Shown here: positions 1 through 8,404 of the stretch, piece by piece
Layout: every line of letters starts with the position of its first letter
How positions within the stretch are numbered: the first letter of the stretch is position 1
Assembly: GCA_963747335.1 (NCBI GenBank)
Contig: CAVVEV010000010.1
Span: 1-64,000 of the forward strand
Reading direction: 5' to 3'
DNA: 64,000 nucleotides
Source of the DNA: Prado023 sp963747335
Lineage (GTDB): Bacteria > Actinomycetota > Actinomycetes > S36-B12 > CAIYMF01
Position numbers and translations under genes: made by a program
The notes under the pieces: generated by a model
Told to the model about the DNA's origin: nothing
The model's database searches: none
The model's input: only the letters and a program-made list of their open reading frames with translations

Positions 1-17
1 CAATTTCCCAGAAAAAA

Positions 18-43
18 AGGCCTGCGCCTAGAGTCTGTTCACA
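18..43. repeat. Left arm of 26-bp imperfect inverted repeat
   Basis: Positions 18-43 match the reverse complement of 925-950 at 22 of 26 positions. Both arms contain a CTGTTSACA core typical of IS5-family ends. The pair brackets the transposase gene, with the outer right arm about 70 bp beyond a second possible right end at 843-855. Confidence 0.6.
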
Positions 44-44
44 A

Positions 45-474
45 TCAAGCCAACCAAATGAAAGTAGCGGCGAGAGCGACAAAGGAAGCGAATCGCTGTG
101 CGAGGTTATCGTAGCGGGTGGCGATGCGGCGAAATTGTTTGATGCGACAGAAGAAACGCTCGACGAGGTTGCGATTTTTGTAGAGGTGCTTGTCGGAACC
201 CCCGCTGCACCAAGCGATTGCTGCGAGGCGGAATCACCGCTTGGATGCTCGACGCATTCAGATACGCGATGATTGAATCGCTATCGTAGGCTTTGTCGGC
301 GCTGACCGAGCCGGGGTTCAGATGCTGTAGCAGCGGCAAGGCTTCCGGACTGTCACCTGCCTCGCCCCCGGTGAGGCGAAACCGGGCCAGGGAGCCAAGC
401 CCCTCGACCAACGCATGAATCTTGGTACTCAGTCCGCCCCGGGATCGCCCGAGGGCTTGGTCGCCGTTTTTTTT
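45..474 (-). CDS. IS5-family transposase, second frame (OrfB), frameshifted
   Basis: After the A8 site at 467-474 the minus strand reads GDQALGRSRGGLSTKIHALV, then FRLTGGEAGDSPEA and a second-Asp segment SADKAYDSDSIIAYL. These are standard IS5/IS427 motifs. Around the five-G run at 199-203 the frame is lost. Removing one G restores QRGSDKHLYKNRNLVERFF and KQFRRIATRYDNLAQRF, ending at a TGA at 45-47. The last part includes the region with the catalytic Glu (ERFF). As written the element is inactive, but the +1 indel in a homopolymer may be a sequencing error. Confidence 0.7.
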
Positions 475-797
475 GCAGCCCCCGCCGCATGCTGATGGGC
501 GCGCACAATGGTGCTGTCGATAAAGACCTCCTCGAAATCGGCGTCACCTGCCAGATGCGCGAACAGACGATGCCATACCCCGAGCCGTGACCAACGGGCG
601 AATCGCTGGTAGTTGCTGTTCCAGAGCCCGAACTCAGCAGGGAGGTCACGCCAGGGACTGCCGGTGCGGGCGATCCAAAGCACCGCTTCGACAAACAAGC
701 GATTGTCGGTGGCGGTGCGCCCCGGGTCGCACCGCTTGCCCGGCAGCATCACCTCGATTCGCTCGAACTGATCATCCCGTAACCAGAAACGCACCAT
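429..797 (-). CDS. IS5-family transposase, first frame (OrfA)
   Basis: This is the N-terminal part of an IS427-type DDE transposase. It starts MVRFWLRDDQFERIE and contains the signatures WIARTGSPWRDLP and VFIDSTIVRAHQHAAGAAKK. The VFIDSTIVRAHQ segment carries the first catalytic Asp of the DDE triad. The frame ends soon after a run of eight A on the minus strand (467-474), where a -1 shift continues into the second frame (KKNGDQALGRSRGG). Slippage on an A-run is the normal way IS427-type elements make the full transposase. The gene is intact up to that point. Confidence 0.8.
   Translation of the reverse strand: MVRFWLRDDQFERIEVMLPGKRCDPGRTATDNRLFVEAVLWIARTGSPWRDLPAEFGLWNSNYQRFARWSRLGVWHRLFAHLAGDADFEEVFIDSTIVRAHQHAAGAAKKTATKPSGDPGAD
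467..474 (-). promoter_or_regulatory. A8 slippery site for -1 frameshifting in the transposase
   Basis: Eight consecutive T on the plus strand give eight A in the transposase mRNA. Shifting by -1 here joins the two transposase frames at KK-NGDQALGRSRGG. Programmed frameshifting on A-runs is established for this IS group. That it happens here is inferred from the way the two frames join. Confidence 0.65.
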
Positions 798-924
798 CCT
801 GATCTCCGCCCAAAAGCCAGGATATGAGCATGAATCACGAGCTGTGAACAGCCCCTTTGCAACTCATTGGTCTGTAACGGGTTTTTCTGCGGGAAAACTC
901 AACGGCATATTTCACAAGCGCGAA

Positions 925-950
925 TGTCAACAGACCCTAGACGCAAGCCT
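925..950. repeat. Right arm of 26-bp imperfect inverted repeat
   Basis: This is the reverse complement of 18-43 with four mismatches. On the minus strand it carries GGGTCTGTTGACA, another IS5-family end. It may be the true right end of the element or the end of an older IS nested at the same place. Confidence 0.55.
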
Positions 951-959
951 TTGAATTCC

Positions 960-1004
960 TGGTGGGGCGCGACAGATTCGAACTGTCGACCTACGGATTA
1001 AGAG
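960..1004 (-). tRNA. tRNA-Lys(CUU) 3' half only (att-site remnant)
   Basis: Read on the minus strand this 45-nt stretch starts with the anticodon loop CTCTTAA (anticodon CTT). It continues through the 3' anticodon stem TCCGT, the T arm GACAGTTCGAATCTGTC and the 3' acceptor end with an encoded CCA. The bases before the loop (TCAAA) cannot pair with TCCGT, so the 5' half is missing. Loss exactly at the anticodon loop is typical of an integrase attachment repeat left by a tRNA-inserting island or prophage. It cannot give a working tRNA. The sequence looks proteobacterial rather than actinobacterial. Confidence 0.75.
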
Positions 1005-1058
1005 TTTGAAATTACCGTTATAAATCAATCAATTGGCTCCGCCAATGCTCGCCAATAA

Positions 1059-1079
1059 CCGCCGAAAGGCGGCTTTTTT
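1059..1079 (+). terminator. Rho-independent terminator
   Basis: A CCGCC/GGCGG stem (1059-1063 and 1068-1072) with a GAAA loop is followed by C and six T. It faces the plus strand and lies between the tRNA fragment and the gene at 1,199. The rest of 798-1198 holds no gene I can support, only the inverted-repeat arm, the tRNA fragment and this terminator. Confidence 0.75.
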
Positions 1080-1198
1080 GTCACGGTCTCAAAAACGGCC
1101 ATTAGCAGACTATCGGTATGCCATTGGTTTGTGGTGTAGGATAAAACACTAGACCCTATATCCGACATTGAAAATATCGCTGGCAACAACAAAATGCT

Positions 1199-1925
1199 AT
1201 GACAACCAGAAAAAACAAGACCGCTAAACGGACACCGCGCACAGCCATCGAGTTGCTAATGGAGAAAAAGGCTAAAAGTCTGGTTGCTGCCGAGAAAACA
1301 TATGGGAAACCTCTACTGCACTACGGCGACAACGTCACGAAAGCGCCAATTTATTAGAGCTTCCATTCGAAGAAAAGCTTCCTGAGAATATCTCAAGCAC
1401 AGTCTGGGCATTAAAGGATGGTGTCGCATTCGTAAGGCACAGTACGGTTGGACATGCCGCCAAAGTGGATTTTCGAACTCTCCCTATTACATTGGAACAG
1501 TGGGGAAACGACGGTTTAGTTGTTCCGCTGTCTAGTGGTGAAATTTCACTTGCACGAATTGGCCTGATCAGAGGCACCGGCAATATTTCACTGACAAATT
1601 GTCAAATCAATGAATTTCACATTCCTTTTGTTGAGTTCTCACACCTTAGATATGGTGATTCAACGAATACACCTTCTGTAGAACGGGCAGTCCTCGATTT
1701 TCAGTTGGCATTATTGGGGATGCAGACTCAGCCTGAGACAGCTAGTAATAAAAGACACTGCCCCTGTAACAGGAACTCACACAATTGAGCTTTTGAGACA
1801 ACTTGCGGAAAGCTTTTCAGCTCTTATAGCAGCAGGGACAAAAGAGGAAGAACTACAAACCTTTATAAAAAAGCATCCATTTGTCCTACATCCATCTGCG
1901 GGAGTGCATTCCCAAGAAAAAACTT
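1199..1925 (+). pseudogene. Frameshifted, truncated gene; end resembles Shedu (DUF4263) N-terminal region
   Basis: An ATG at 1,199 opens a frame beginning MTTRKNKTAKRT that stops at a TAG at 1354-1356. The protein continues in a second frame (LELPFEEKLPENISS, later PSVERAVLDFQLALLGM) and, after about 1,750, in a third (IELLRQLAESFSALIAAG, then KEEELQTFIKKHPFVL). The sequence then runs into the composition break near 1,925. The last segment has the pattern E-x-LQxFI-x-x-(N/H)P-x-(V/L)L often seen ahead of the nuclease domain of DUF4263/Shedu antiphage proteins. The nuclease domain itself is not present, so the assignment is weak. At least two indels plus the truncation make it non-functional as written. 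GC is far lower than in everything to the right. Confidence 0.4.
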
Positions 1926-1940
1926 GGAGACACGCCCCAT
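1915..1940. other. Abrupt composition and taxonomic junction
   Basis: To the left are AT-rich codons, a proteobacterial-type IS and a tRNA-Lys remnant with encoded CCA. To the right the DNA is over 70 percent GC with actinomycete genes. The open gene on the left and the PPOX gene on the right are both cut at this point. No inverted or direct repeat is obvious at the join. Confidence 0.7.
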
Positions 1941-2166
1941 GGTCCCCAGCGAGGTCGCCGCCACACTCGTGCTGGCACTGCCCCTGGTGGACTTCTCCGT
2001 CAAGTCCCGCGAGGGCGGGCCCCACGACGACGAGGACGCGCAGTGGCCGATCTGGGCCGGGCACGTCCCGATACGCCTGGTCGCGGGCGCACCGATCCCT
2101 GCCGGGGAGCCGGGGCAGCACCCCGACCCCGATCTCCCGGGCTGCCTGCAGGGAAGGACCCAGTGA
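1924..2166 (+). pseudogene. Pyridoxamine 5'-phosphate oxidase (PPOX) family protein, C-terminal fragment
   Basis: About 80 codons remain. ALPLVDFSVKSREGGP followed by DDEDAQWPIWAGHVPIRL matches the C-terminal FMN-contacting half of the PPOX family, in which SxKxRxGPPxDDEEDxxxPxWAG is a common signature. The family uses FMN or a related flavin and its substrates are varied. The N-terminal half is absent because the gene is cut at the junction near 1,925. The TGA (2164-2166) overlaps the GTG of the following oxidoreductase, so the two were probably co-transcribed in the intact genome. Confidence 0.65.
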
Positions 2167-3539
2167 CCGACCTGCGCTCCCTGTCGCTGTGGTGGGACAC
2201 CGTCGGCGACGTCCAGGCCCCGCGGCCGCACCTCGACGGCGACCTCGATGTCGACGTTGCCATCGTCGGCGCCGGGTACACGGGCCTGTGGGCCGCGTAC
2301 TACCTGACGCGGGCGGCTCCCGGGATCCGCATCGCGATCATCGAGAAGGAGGTGGCCGGGTTCGGGGCCAGCGGCCGCAACGGTGGATGGTGCTCGGCGC
2401 TGTTCCCCGCATCCCTGGACAGGATCGCGCGCACGAGCTCGCGGCAGGCCGCGCTGGCCATGCAGCACGCCATGCACGACACCGTCGACGAGGTCGGCCG
2501 GGTCGCACGTGCCGAGGGACTGGACATCGACTGGGCCAAGGGCGGCACCGTGGGGCTGGCACGGACGCCCGTCCAGCTGGACCGCGCTCGCGAGGAGGTC
2601 GCGCACTGGCGCTCCTGGGGCTTCGGGGCCGGCGACTACCGGATGCTGGAGGCCGGCGAGGCCCAGGAGCGGGCTGGGGCCACCTCCGTGCTGGGGGCGG
2701 CCTACACCCCGCACTGTGCGTCGATCCACCCCGCCAAGCTCGTGCGTGGGCTGGCCGGGATCGTGGCGGCTGCCGGCGTCCGGATCCACGAGGGCACCCC
2801 CGCGACAGGCATCGAGCCAGGCGTCGTGCGCACCCCGCTCGGCGACGTGCGCGCACCCCACGTCGTGCGCGCCACGGAGGGGTTCACCGCGCAGCTGCCC
2901 GGGCACCGTCGGACGGTGCTGCCCGTGTACTCGCTCATGCTGGCCACCGAGCCCCTGCCCGAGGAGGTCTGGGACCAGATCGGACTCGCGGCCCGCGAGA
3001 CGTTCAACGACGGCCGGCACCTGATCATCTATGGCCAGCGCACCGCCGATGGTCGGCTGGCGTTCGGCGGACGCGGGGCGCCCTACCACTTCGGCTCCCG
3101 GATCGATCCGGCCCACGACCGCGCACCGGGGGTGCACGAGGGCCTCTGGCAGACCCTGACCGAGATGTTCCCCGCGGTCGCACCCTTCCGCGTGACCCAT
3201 CGCTGGGGCGGACCGCTGGGGATCTCCCGGGACTGGTACGCCTCGTGCGGCCTCGATCGACGCACCGGGCTGGCGTGGGCCGGGGGCTACGTCGGCGACG
3301 GCGTCGGCACCTCGAACCTCGCGGGCCGGACGCTGGCGGACCTGATCACCGGCACCCCGTCGGAGCTCACCTCGCTGCCCTGGGTCAACCACCGCTCACG
3401 GCCCTGGGAGCCCGAGCCGCTGCGCTGGCTGGGTGCCAACGGCGGGTTGCGGGTGATGACCTCCGCGGACGCCGCCGAGGCCCGGTCCGGACGCCCAGCA
3501 CGGCGGGCTGCCCAGTTCGAGCGGTTCCTCGGCCACTGA
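2163..3539 (+). CDS. FAD-dependent oxidoreductase, glycine/D-amino-acid oxidase family (PuuB-like)
   Basis: A 458-residue DAO-superfamily enzyme starts at a GTG preceded by GGAAGG and overlaps the stop of the PPOX gene. The Rossmann motif VAIVGAGYTGLWAAYYL is near residue 35 and is followed by FGASGRNGGWCSA, a sequence typical of gamma-glutamylputrescine oxidase and related amine oxidases. A C-terminal FAD-contact segment reads AGGYVGDGVGTSNLAGRTLA. The family oxidises a secondary or primary amine with FAD, passing electrons to O2. Polyamine or small amino-acid derivatives are plausible substrates, but nothing here fixes which. It sits ahead of a proline catabolic gene, suggesting an amine or amino-acid degradation cluster. 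The frame is intact. Confidence 0.8.
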   Translation: MTDLRSLSLWWDTVGDVQAPRPHLDGDLDVDVAIVGAGYTGLWAAYYLTRAAPGIRIAIIEKEVAGFGASGRNGGWCSALFPASLDRIARTSSRQAALAMQHAMHDTVDEVGRVARAEGLDIDWAKGGTVGLARTPVQLDRAREEVAHWRSWGFGAGDYRMLEAGEAQERAGATSVLGAAYTPHCASIHPAKLVRGLAGIVAAAGVRIHEGTPATGIEPGVVRTPLGDVRAPHVVRATEGFTAQLPGHRRTVLPVYSLMLATEPLPEEVWDQIGLAARETFNDGRHLIIYGQRTADGRLAFGGRGAPYHFGSRIDPAHDRAPGVHEGLWQTLTEMFPAVAPFRVTHRWGGPLGISRDWYASCGLDRRTGLAWAGGYVGDGVGTSNLAGRTLADLITGTPSELTSLPWVNHRSRPWEPEPLRWLGANGGLRVMTSADAAEARSGRPARRAAQFERFLGH

Positions 3540-3601
3540 GAATCCCGCTCCGGGGGGTCCCCTGCATTGAGTCCCGCCGACGGCAGGACGACGATTGTCC
3601 C

Positions 3602-6600
3602 GTGGACCTCACCCCAGTCGACTCCCCTGCCCCGCGCCCCGACGCCGATGCCGTCGTGGATCGCGCCGTCGCCCGCGCCGGACGCTGGATGTCCGACGCC
3701 GGAGCGTCAGCGCACCCGGCGGGAGAAGGCCAACCGCCGGCGTCTCACGCGGCTGCTGAGGGACCCGGCGGGACTCCCGGTGACGATGGCGCTCACCGAC
3801 GAGGTGATGCGGATCTCCGACTCCACGCCGGGCTGCGGCCACCCTGCGGTCCGCGGCTGCGTCGTCCAACCCACGGCCCTCGGCGTGCGCGACCACGTCG
3901 GGCTGCGCGCCGTGGCAGCTCTGTCGACGCTGGCCCCGGCCCCCTCGATGAAGCTCGTCCACTGGCAGATCCGCGACGCTTCCACACGGCATCATCCTGC
4001 CCGCCGAGCAGGATCCCCTGCGCCAAGCATCTGAGCCGGCGCGCGGGCGAGGGGGCGCGGCTCAACATCAACGTGCTCGGCGAGGCCGTGCTCGGCGAGG
4101 ACGAGGCCACCCACCGCCTCGACCGCGTCATCGAGATGCTCACCCGCCCCGAGGTCACCTACATCTCGGTGAAGATCTCGGCGATCGCCGCCCAGCTGAG
4201 CACCTACGACCACGAGGGGTCCGGGCAGCGCGTCGCCGAGCGCCTGCGCCGGCTCTACCGCGCGGCCGCGCGCCACGTCACCGCGCACGTTCGTGAACCT
4301 CGACATGGAGGAGTACCGCGACCTCGCCCTGACCGTCGACGTGTTCACCGCAGGTGCTGGCCGACGGCGGAGTTCCGCGACGTGGAGGCCGGGATCGTCC
4401 TGCAGGCCTACCTGCCCGAGAGCCACGCGGTGTTCGAGCGCCTGCTGGCGTGGGCGCGCACCCGCCGCGAGCAGGGTGGTGCGCCGATCAAGGTCCGCAT
4501 CGTCAAGGGCGCCAACCTCGCGATGGAGACCGCCGAGGCCCAGATCCACGGCTGGACACCGGCGCCGTACGGGTCCAAGGCCGACGTCGACGCCTCGTAC
4601 AAGCGGCTTGGTCGACACCGCCGTGCGCCCGGAGAACGCCGACGCCGTGCGCATCGGGATCGCCAGCCACAACCTGTTCGACCTCGCCTGGGCCCTGGAG
4701 GTCGCCGCGCCCGCGCGGGGTCACCGGGCAGGTCGACATCGAGATGCTCGAGGGCATGGCCAACGCCGAGGCGCTGGCCATCATCCGCGACGTCGGCTCG
4801 GTGCTGCTCTACGCACCCGTCGACCGCCCGCGACGACTTCGCCTCGGCCGTGGCCTACCTGGTCCGGCGCCTGGACGAGAACACCGCCGCCGGAGAACTA
4901 CCTGCGCGCCTCCTTCAGCCTCACCGTCGGCTCGCCGACGTTCGCCGAGCAGGAGCGCCGCTTCCGGGACGCCGTGAGCTGCCCGTCACACCGTGTCCAC
5001 CGAGTCCCGCCGGCACGCCCCGCGTCCGCCGGTCGCCGACCGAGCCGGACGACCGAGGGGCTGTTCGACAACGAGACCGAGATCGACGTGACCCGTCCCG
5101 ACGAGCGTGCGCAGCCTCGCCGCGGCACTGAACCGGCACTCGCCCGGCTGGGACCGTCCCGTCCCCGTCGTGGTGTCCGGGGCCGAGCAGGTCGATGGCG
5201 TCGTGAGGGCCGCAACCCGAGCGCCGAGGGAGCGCTCTGGTACACCTGCACCGTCGCCACCCGGCAGCTCGTCGACGAGGCGGTCGCCACCGCCACGTGG
5301 CGCGGTCGCCGGCTGGGAGTCCCGCGGGCCGACGGAGCGTGCCCGGATGCTCTGGGAGGCCGCCCGGGTGATGGGCGAGGAGCACCACGACACCCTGGCC
5401 GTGATGGCCCTGGATGCCGGCAAGACCGTGGAGCAGGGCATCCCCGAGGTGACCGAGGCGATCGACTTCGCGCGCTACTACGGCCGCTCGGCGATCCGCA
5501 CACTCGAGGTGCCCGCTCCCAGCAGCCCGGTCGGGGTCGTCGTGGTGGTCCCCCCGTGGAACTTCCCGTACGCCATCCCCGCCGGCGGGGTGCTGGCCTC
5601 GCTGGCCGCCGGCAACGCAGTCATCCTCAAGCCCGCGCCGGAGACCGTGGCCACCGCGTGGCTGCTCGTCCAGCAGCTGTGGCGCGCCGGGATCCCCCGC
5701 GACGTCCTGCAGTTCGTGCCCACCCGCGACGACGAGGTGGGCCAGCACCTGGTGACCCATCCGGACGTGGCCGCGGTGATCCTCACCGGCTCGTTCGCCA
5801 CGGCGCGGATGTTCACCACCTGGCGCCCCGACCTGCGGCTGATGGCCGAGACCTCGGGCAAGAACGCGCTGCTGATCTCCGCGACCGCCGACATCGACGC
5901 CGCGGTCAAGGACCTCGTGGCCTCGGCGTTCGGGCACGCCGGGCAGAAGTGCTCAGCCGCCAGCCTCGCGATCGTCGAGGCCTCGATCCACGACAACCCG
6001 GCGTTCCTGCGGCAGCTGCGCGACGCCGTCACCACCGAGGTCGTCGGCGCCGGACCGGACCCCGCCACCGTGATCGGCCCGATCATCCGCCCGCCCGAGG
6101 GGCCGTTGCTGAGGGCACTGACGACCCTGGAGCCAGGGGAGTCCTGGCTCGTGGCGCCTCGGCAGCTCGATGAGACGGGCCACATGTGGAGTCCCGGGGT
6201 GAAGATCGGCGTGCAGCCGGGCTCATGGACGCACCTGACCGAGTGGTTCGGCCCGGTGCTGGGCGTGATGCGGGCACCCGACCTCGACACGGCGATCTCC
6301 TGGCAGAACGCCGTGGAGTACGGCCTCACCGCCGGCATCCATGCGCTGGACGCCGGCGAGTGCGAGACCTGGATCGAGCGGATCGAGGCCGGCAACGTCT
6401 ACGTCAACCGTGGGACGACCGGCGCTGTGGTCAACCGCCAGCCGTTCGGCGGGTGGAAGAAGTCGGCGGTCGGCCCGACGGCCAAGGCCGGGGGCGAGAA
6501 CTACGTGGCCTGCCTGCGCGACTGGGCGCCCGGCGAGGCCGCCCTGACGAGCGCCGAGGTCCAGGGCTGGTGGGCCAGCACCGGAAGCACTGCCCGCGAC

Positions 6601-7083
6601 CTCACCGGCCTCACGGTCGAGCGCAACCTGATCCGCTACCGCCCGATCCTCACCCCGATCCTCGTGCGCGTCGATGCCGACACCCGTGCTGTCGACCTCG
6701 AGTCGGTACGGCGCCTCGCAGCGCGGACCGGGACCCGGATCGTGCTGAGCAGCGCGACCTCACGAGGGGCGGACACCTCGGTCGAGTCCGTGCAGGACGC
6801 GGTGCGGCGGGTGGCGCGCGGCGAGGTCAGCCGCGTGCGGTGGCTCTCCGCGGAGGACCCCGGCGACCTCGCGGTCGTGGGTCTCGACGCCGGGATCAGC
6901 GTCGATCGGCGACCCATCGCGGCCAACGTGGCGGTCGAGGGTCCGCGGTGGATGCACGAGCAGAGCGTGTGCGTCACCGCGCACCGCTATGGCAACGTGC
7001 GCGCGCGGGACCGCAGCCCCGGGTGCCCGGGGCGGTCGCTGATCCGTTTGCCCAGGGGCGCGACATCGCGGTTACCGGGGTAG
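3602..7083 (+). CDS. putA: Bifunctional proline dehydrogenase / L-glutamate gamma-semialdehyde dehydrogenase (PutA type), frameshifted first half
   Basis: This enzyme oxidises proline to pyrroline-5-carboxylate (FAD) and then to glutamate (NAD+). The probable GTG start is at 3,602 (VDLTPVDSPAPRPDADAV). Proline dehydrogenase segments appear piecewise in all three frames: LLRDPAGLPVTMALTDEV, ARLNINVLGEAVLGEDEATH, LDMEEYRDLALTVDVF, EAGIVLQAYLPESH and IGIASHNLFDLAWALE. There are at least eight frame changes between about 3,690 and 5,290. From about 5,290 the aldehyde dehydrogenase half is uninterrupted, with PPWNFPYAIPAGG, MAETSGKNALL, the catalytic Cys in FGHAGQKCSAAS, and RQPFGGWKKSAVGP. A C-terminal extension ends with HEQSVCVTAHRYGN. 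Such dense errors confined to one part suggest poor sequence support rather than natural decay, though decay cannot be excluded. A plus-strand MFS gene follows 10 bp later. Confidence 0.8.
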
Positions 7084-7093
7084 AGAGCAGACG

Positions 7094-8404
7094 ATGCAAG
7101 CCTTCCGCGCGATCTTCCGCCACCCGGGAACGGTGGGGATGAGCGGTGCGGCATTCGTCGGGCGCTTCCCGATGGCCATGCTCGGCCTGGCGATGACCAT
7201 GCTCGTGGCCACGGAGACCGGCTCCTACGGGCAGGCGGGCGCCGTCGCCGCGTCGATCACCCTCGCGGGTGCTGTCGGTGGTCCGGTCGGGGCACGACTG
7301 GCCGATCGCTACGGTCAGCACCGCGTGATCCCGCCGCTGATCGGACTGCACATCGTGGCAGTCGCCAGCCTGACGGTCGCCGTGATGGCCGGGGCCCCCA
7401 TGGTGCTGTGGCTGGCCCTGGGAGTGATCGCCGGGCTGTCCGGGCCGAACCTGGGCGCGATGGTACGCACCCGCTGGGCCGGCATCACCGACGGGCCCGA
7501 TGAGCTCACCTCGGCGTTCGCCCTCGAGTCGACCCTGGACGAGGTCGCGTTCGTCCTGGGGCCGCCGCTGGCCACCGCCCTGGCCGTCGCGATCGCCCCG
7601 TGGTCGGCGATCGTCACCGGCCTGCTGCTGGCCGGTTCCGGGGCGCTGGCTCTTGCCGCGCAGCGGTCCACCGAGCCCGAACCCACTCCTCGCGCGGATC
7701 TGCGCGGACCCGCGGTCTGGCGCTCGGGCACCCTGCAGGTCCTGACGCTTCTCATGGTCCTGATGGGCGCCATCTTCGGGGCGCTCGAGGTCTCGACGGT
7801 CGCGTTCGCGGAGGAGGCCGACGCGGTGTGGGCCACCGGATGGCTGCTGGGCGTGTTCGCCCTGGCCAGTGGGCTGACCGGGCTCTACCTCGGCGCGCGC
7901 CCCGGTGGGTGGCGGCTGTCCGGCCAGGTCCTCCTGGGCACGGTGACCCTCGCTCTGGCCACCGCCGTGATCCCCTTCATCGACGGACTCGGCTGGTACG
8001 CCGCAGGGATGTTCGCCGCAGGCCTCGGTGTGTCCGCCGTGATGATCGGCTCCATGCAGATCATCGAGCGCGCGCTGCCGCGAACACGGCTCACCGAGGC
8101 GCTGGCCCTGGCCATATCCGGGGTCCTGATCGGCTCGGCGGGCGCCGTCGCGCTGGCCGGGGCGCTGATCGATGCCGGTGGCTCCTCGTGGGGCCTGGCG
8201 GTCGGCTCCGTGGCGGCCCTGGCCGGCCTGGTCGTCGCCGCGCTGGCCCGTCCGGCACTGGCCCGTGCCGAGTCCGTGGTGCCCACCGTGGTTCCGGCCG
8301 AGGATCCGAACGAGCGTCCGACCGAGGTGCCCACCGAGCGGCTCACGGCCGTGCCAGCGGCGCTCCCGGAGCAGTCGGGCGCCGGAACAGCCCCTCCTGT
8401 GTGA
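7094..8404 (+). CDS. Major facilitator superfamily transporter
   Basis: A 436-residue hydrophobic protein has about twelve membrane segments in two halves, separated by the hydrophilic stretch STEPEPTPRADLRGPAVWR. The start is an ATG 10 bp after putA. The segment GGPVGARLADRYGQHRVIPP near residues 55-75 fits the cytoplasmic loop-2 signature of MFS carriers (G-x-x-x-D/A-R-x-G). The substrate cannot be inferred. Adjacency to putA allows export or uptake of a related compound. The tail is long, hydrophilic and rich in Pro, Thr and Glu (repeated PTEV/PTER), and its last 62 bp overlap the 3' end of the convergent thioesterase gene. Confidence 0.8.
   Translation: MQAFRAIFRHPGTVGMSGAAFVGRFPMAMLGLAMTMLVATETGSYGQAGAVAASITLAGAVGGPVGARLADRYGQHRVIPPLIGLHIVAVASLTVAVMAGAPMVLWLALGVIAGLSGPNLGAMVRTRWAGITDGPDELTSAFALESTLDEVAFVLGPPLATALAVAIAPWSAIVTGLLLAGSGALALAAQRSTEPEPTPRADLRGPAVWRSGTLQVLTLLMVLMGAIFGALEVSTVAFAEEADAVWATGWLLGVFALASGLTGLYLGARPGGWRLSGQVLLGTVTLALATAVIPFIDGLGWYAAGMFAAGLGVSAVMIGSMQIIERALPRTRLTEALALAISGVLIGSAGAVALAGALIDAGGSSWGLAVGSVAALAGLVVAALARPALARAESVVPTVVPAEDPNERPTEVPTERLTAVPAALPEQSGAGTAPPV

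Larger units (their letters stand above)
31..857 (-). mobile_element. IS5-family (IS427-like) insertion sequence
   Basis: A two-frame transposase lies between short inverted ends. The left end reads GTCTGTTCACA at 33-43, and the right end reads GCTGTTCACA on the minus strand within 843-855. The length of about 825 bp is usual for the IS427 group of IS5. Exact ends and target duplication are not certain, because a second right-end candidate exists at 925-950. The element has much lower GC than the DNA right of 1,925 and belongs to the foreign-looking left end. Confidence 0.75.

Noticed and set aside
1005..1198. A complete tRNA or small RNA gene
   Set aside because: Only the 3' tRNA half is present; the rest is AT-rich with one terminator and no cloverleaf.
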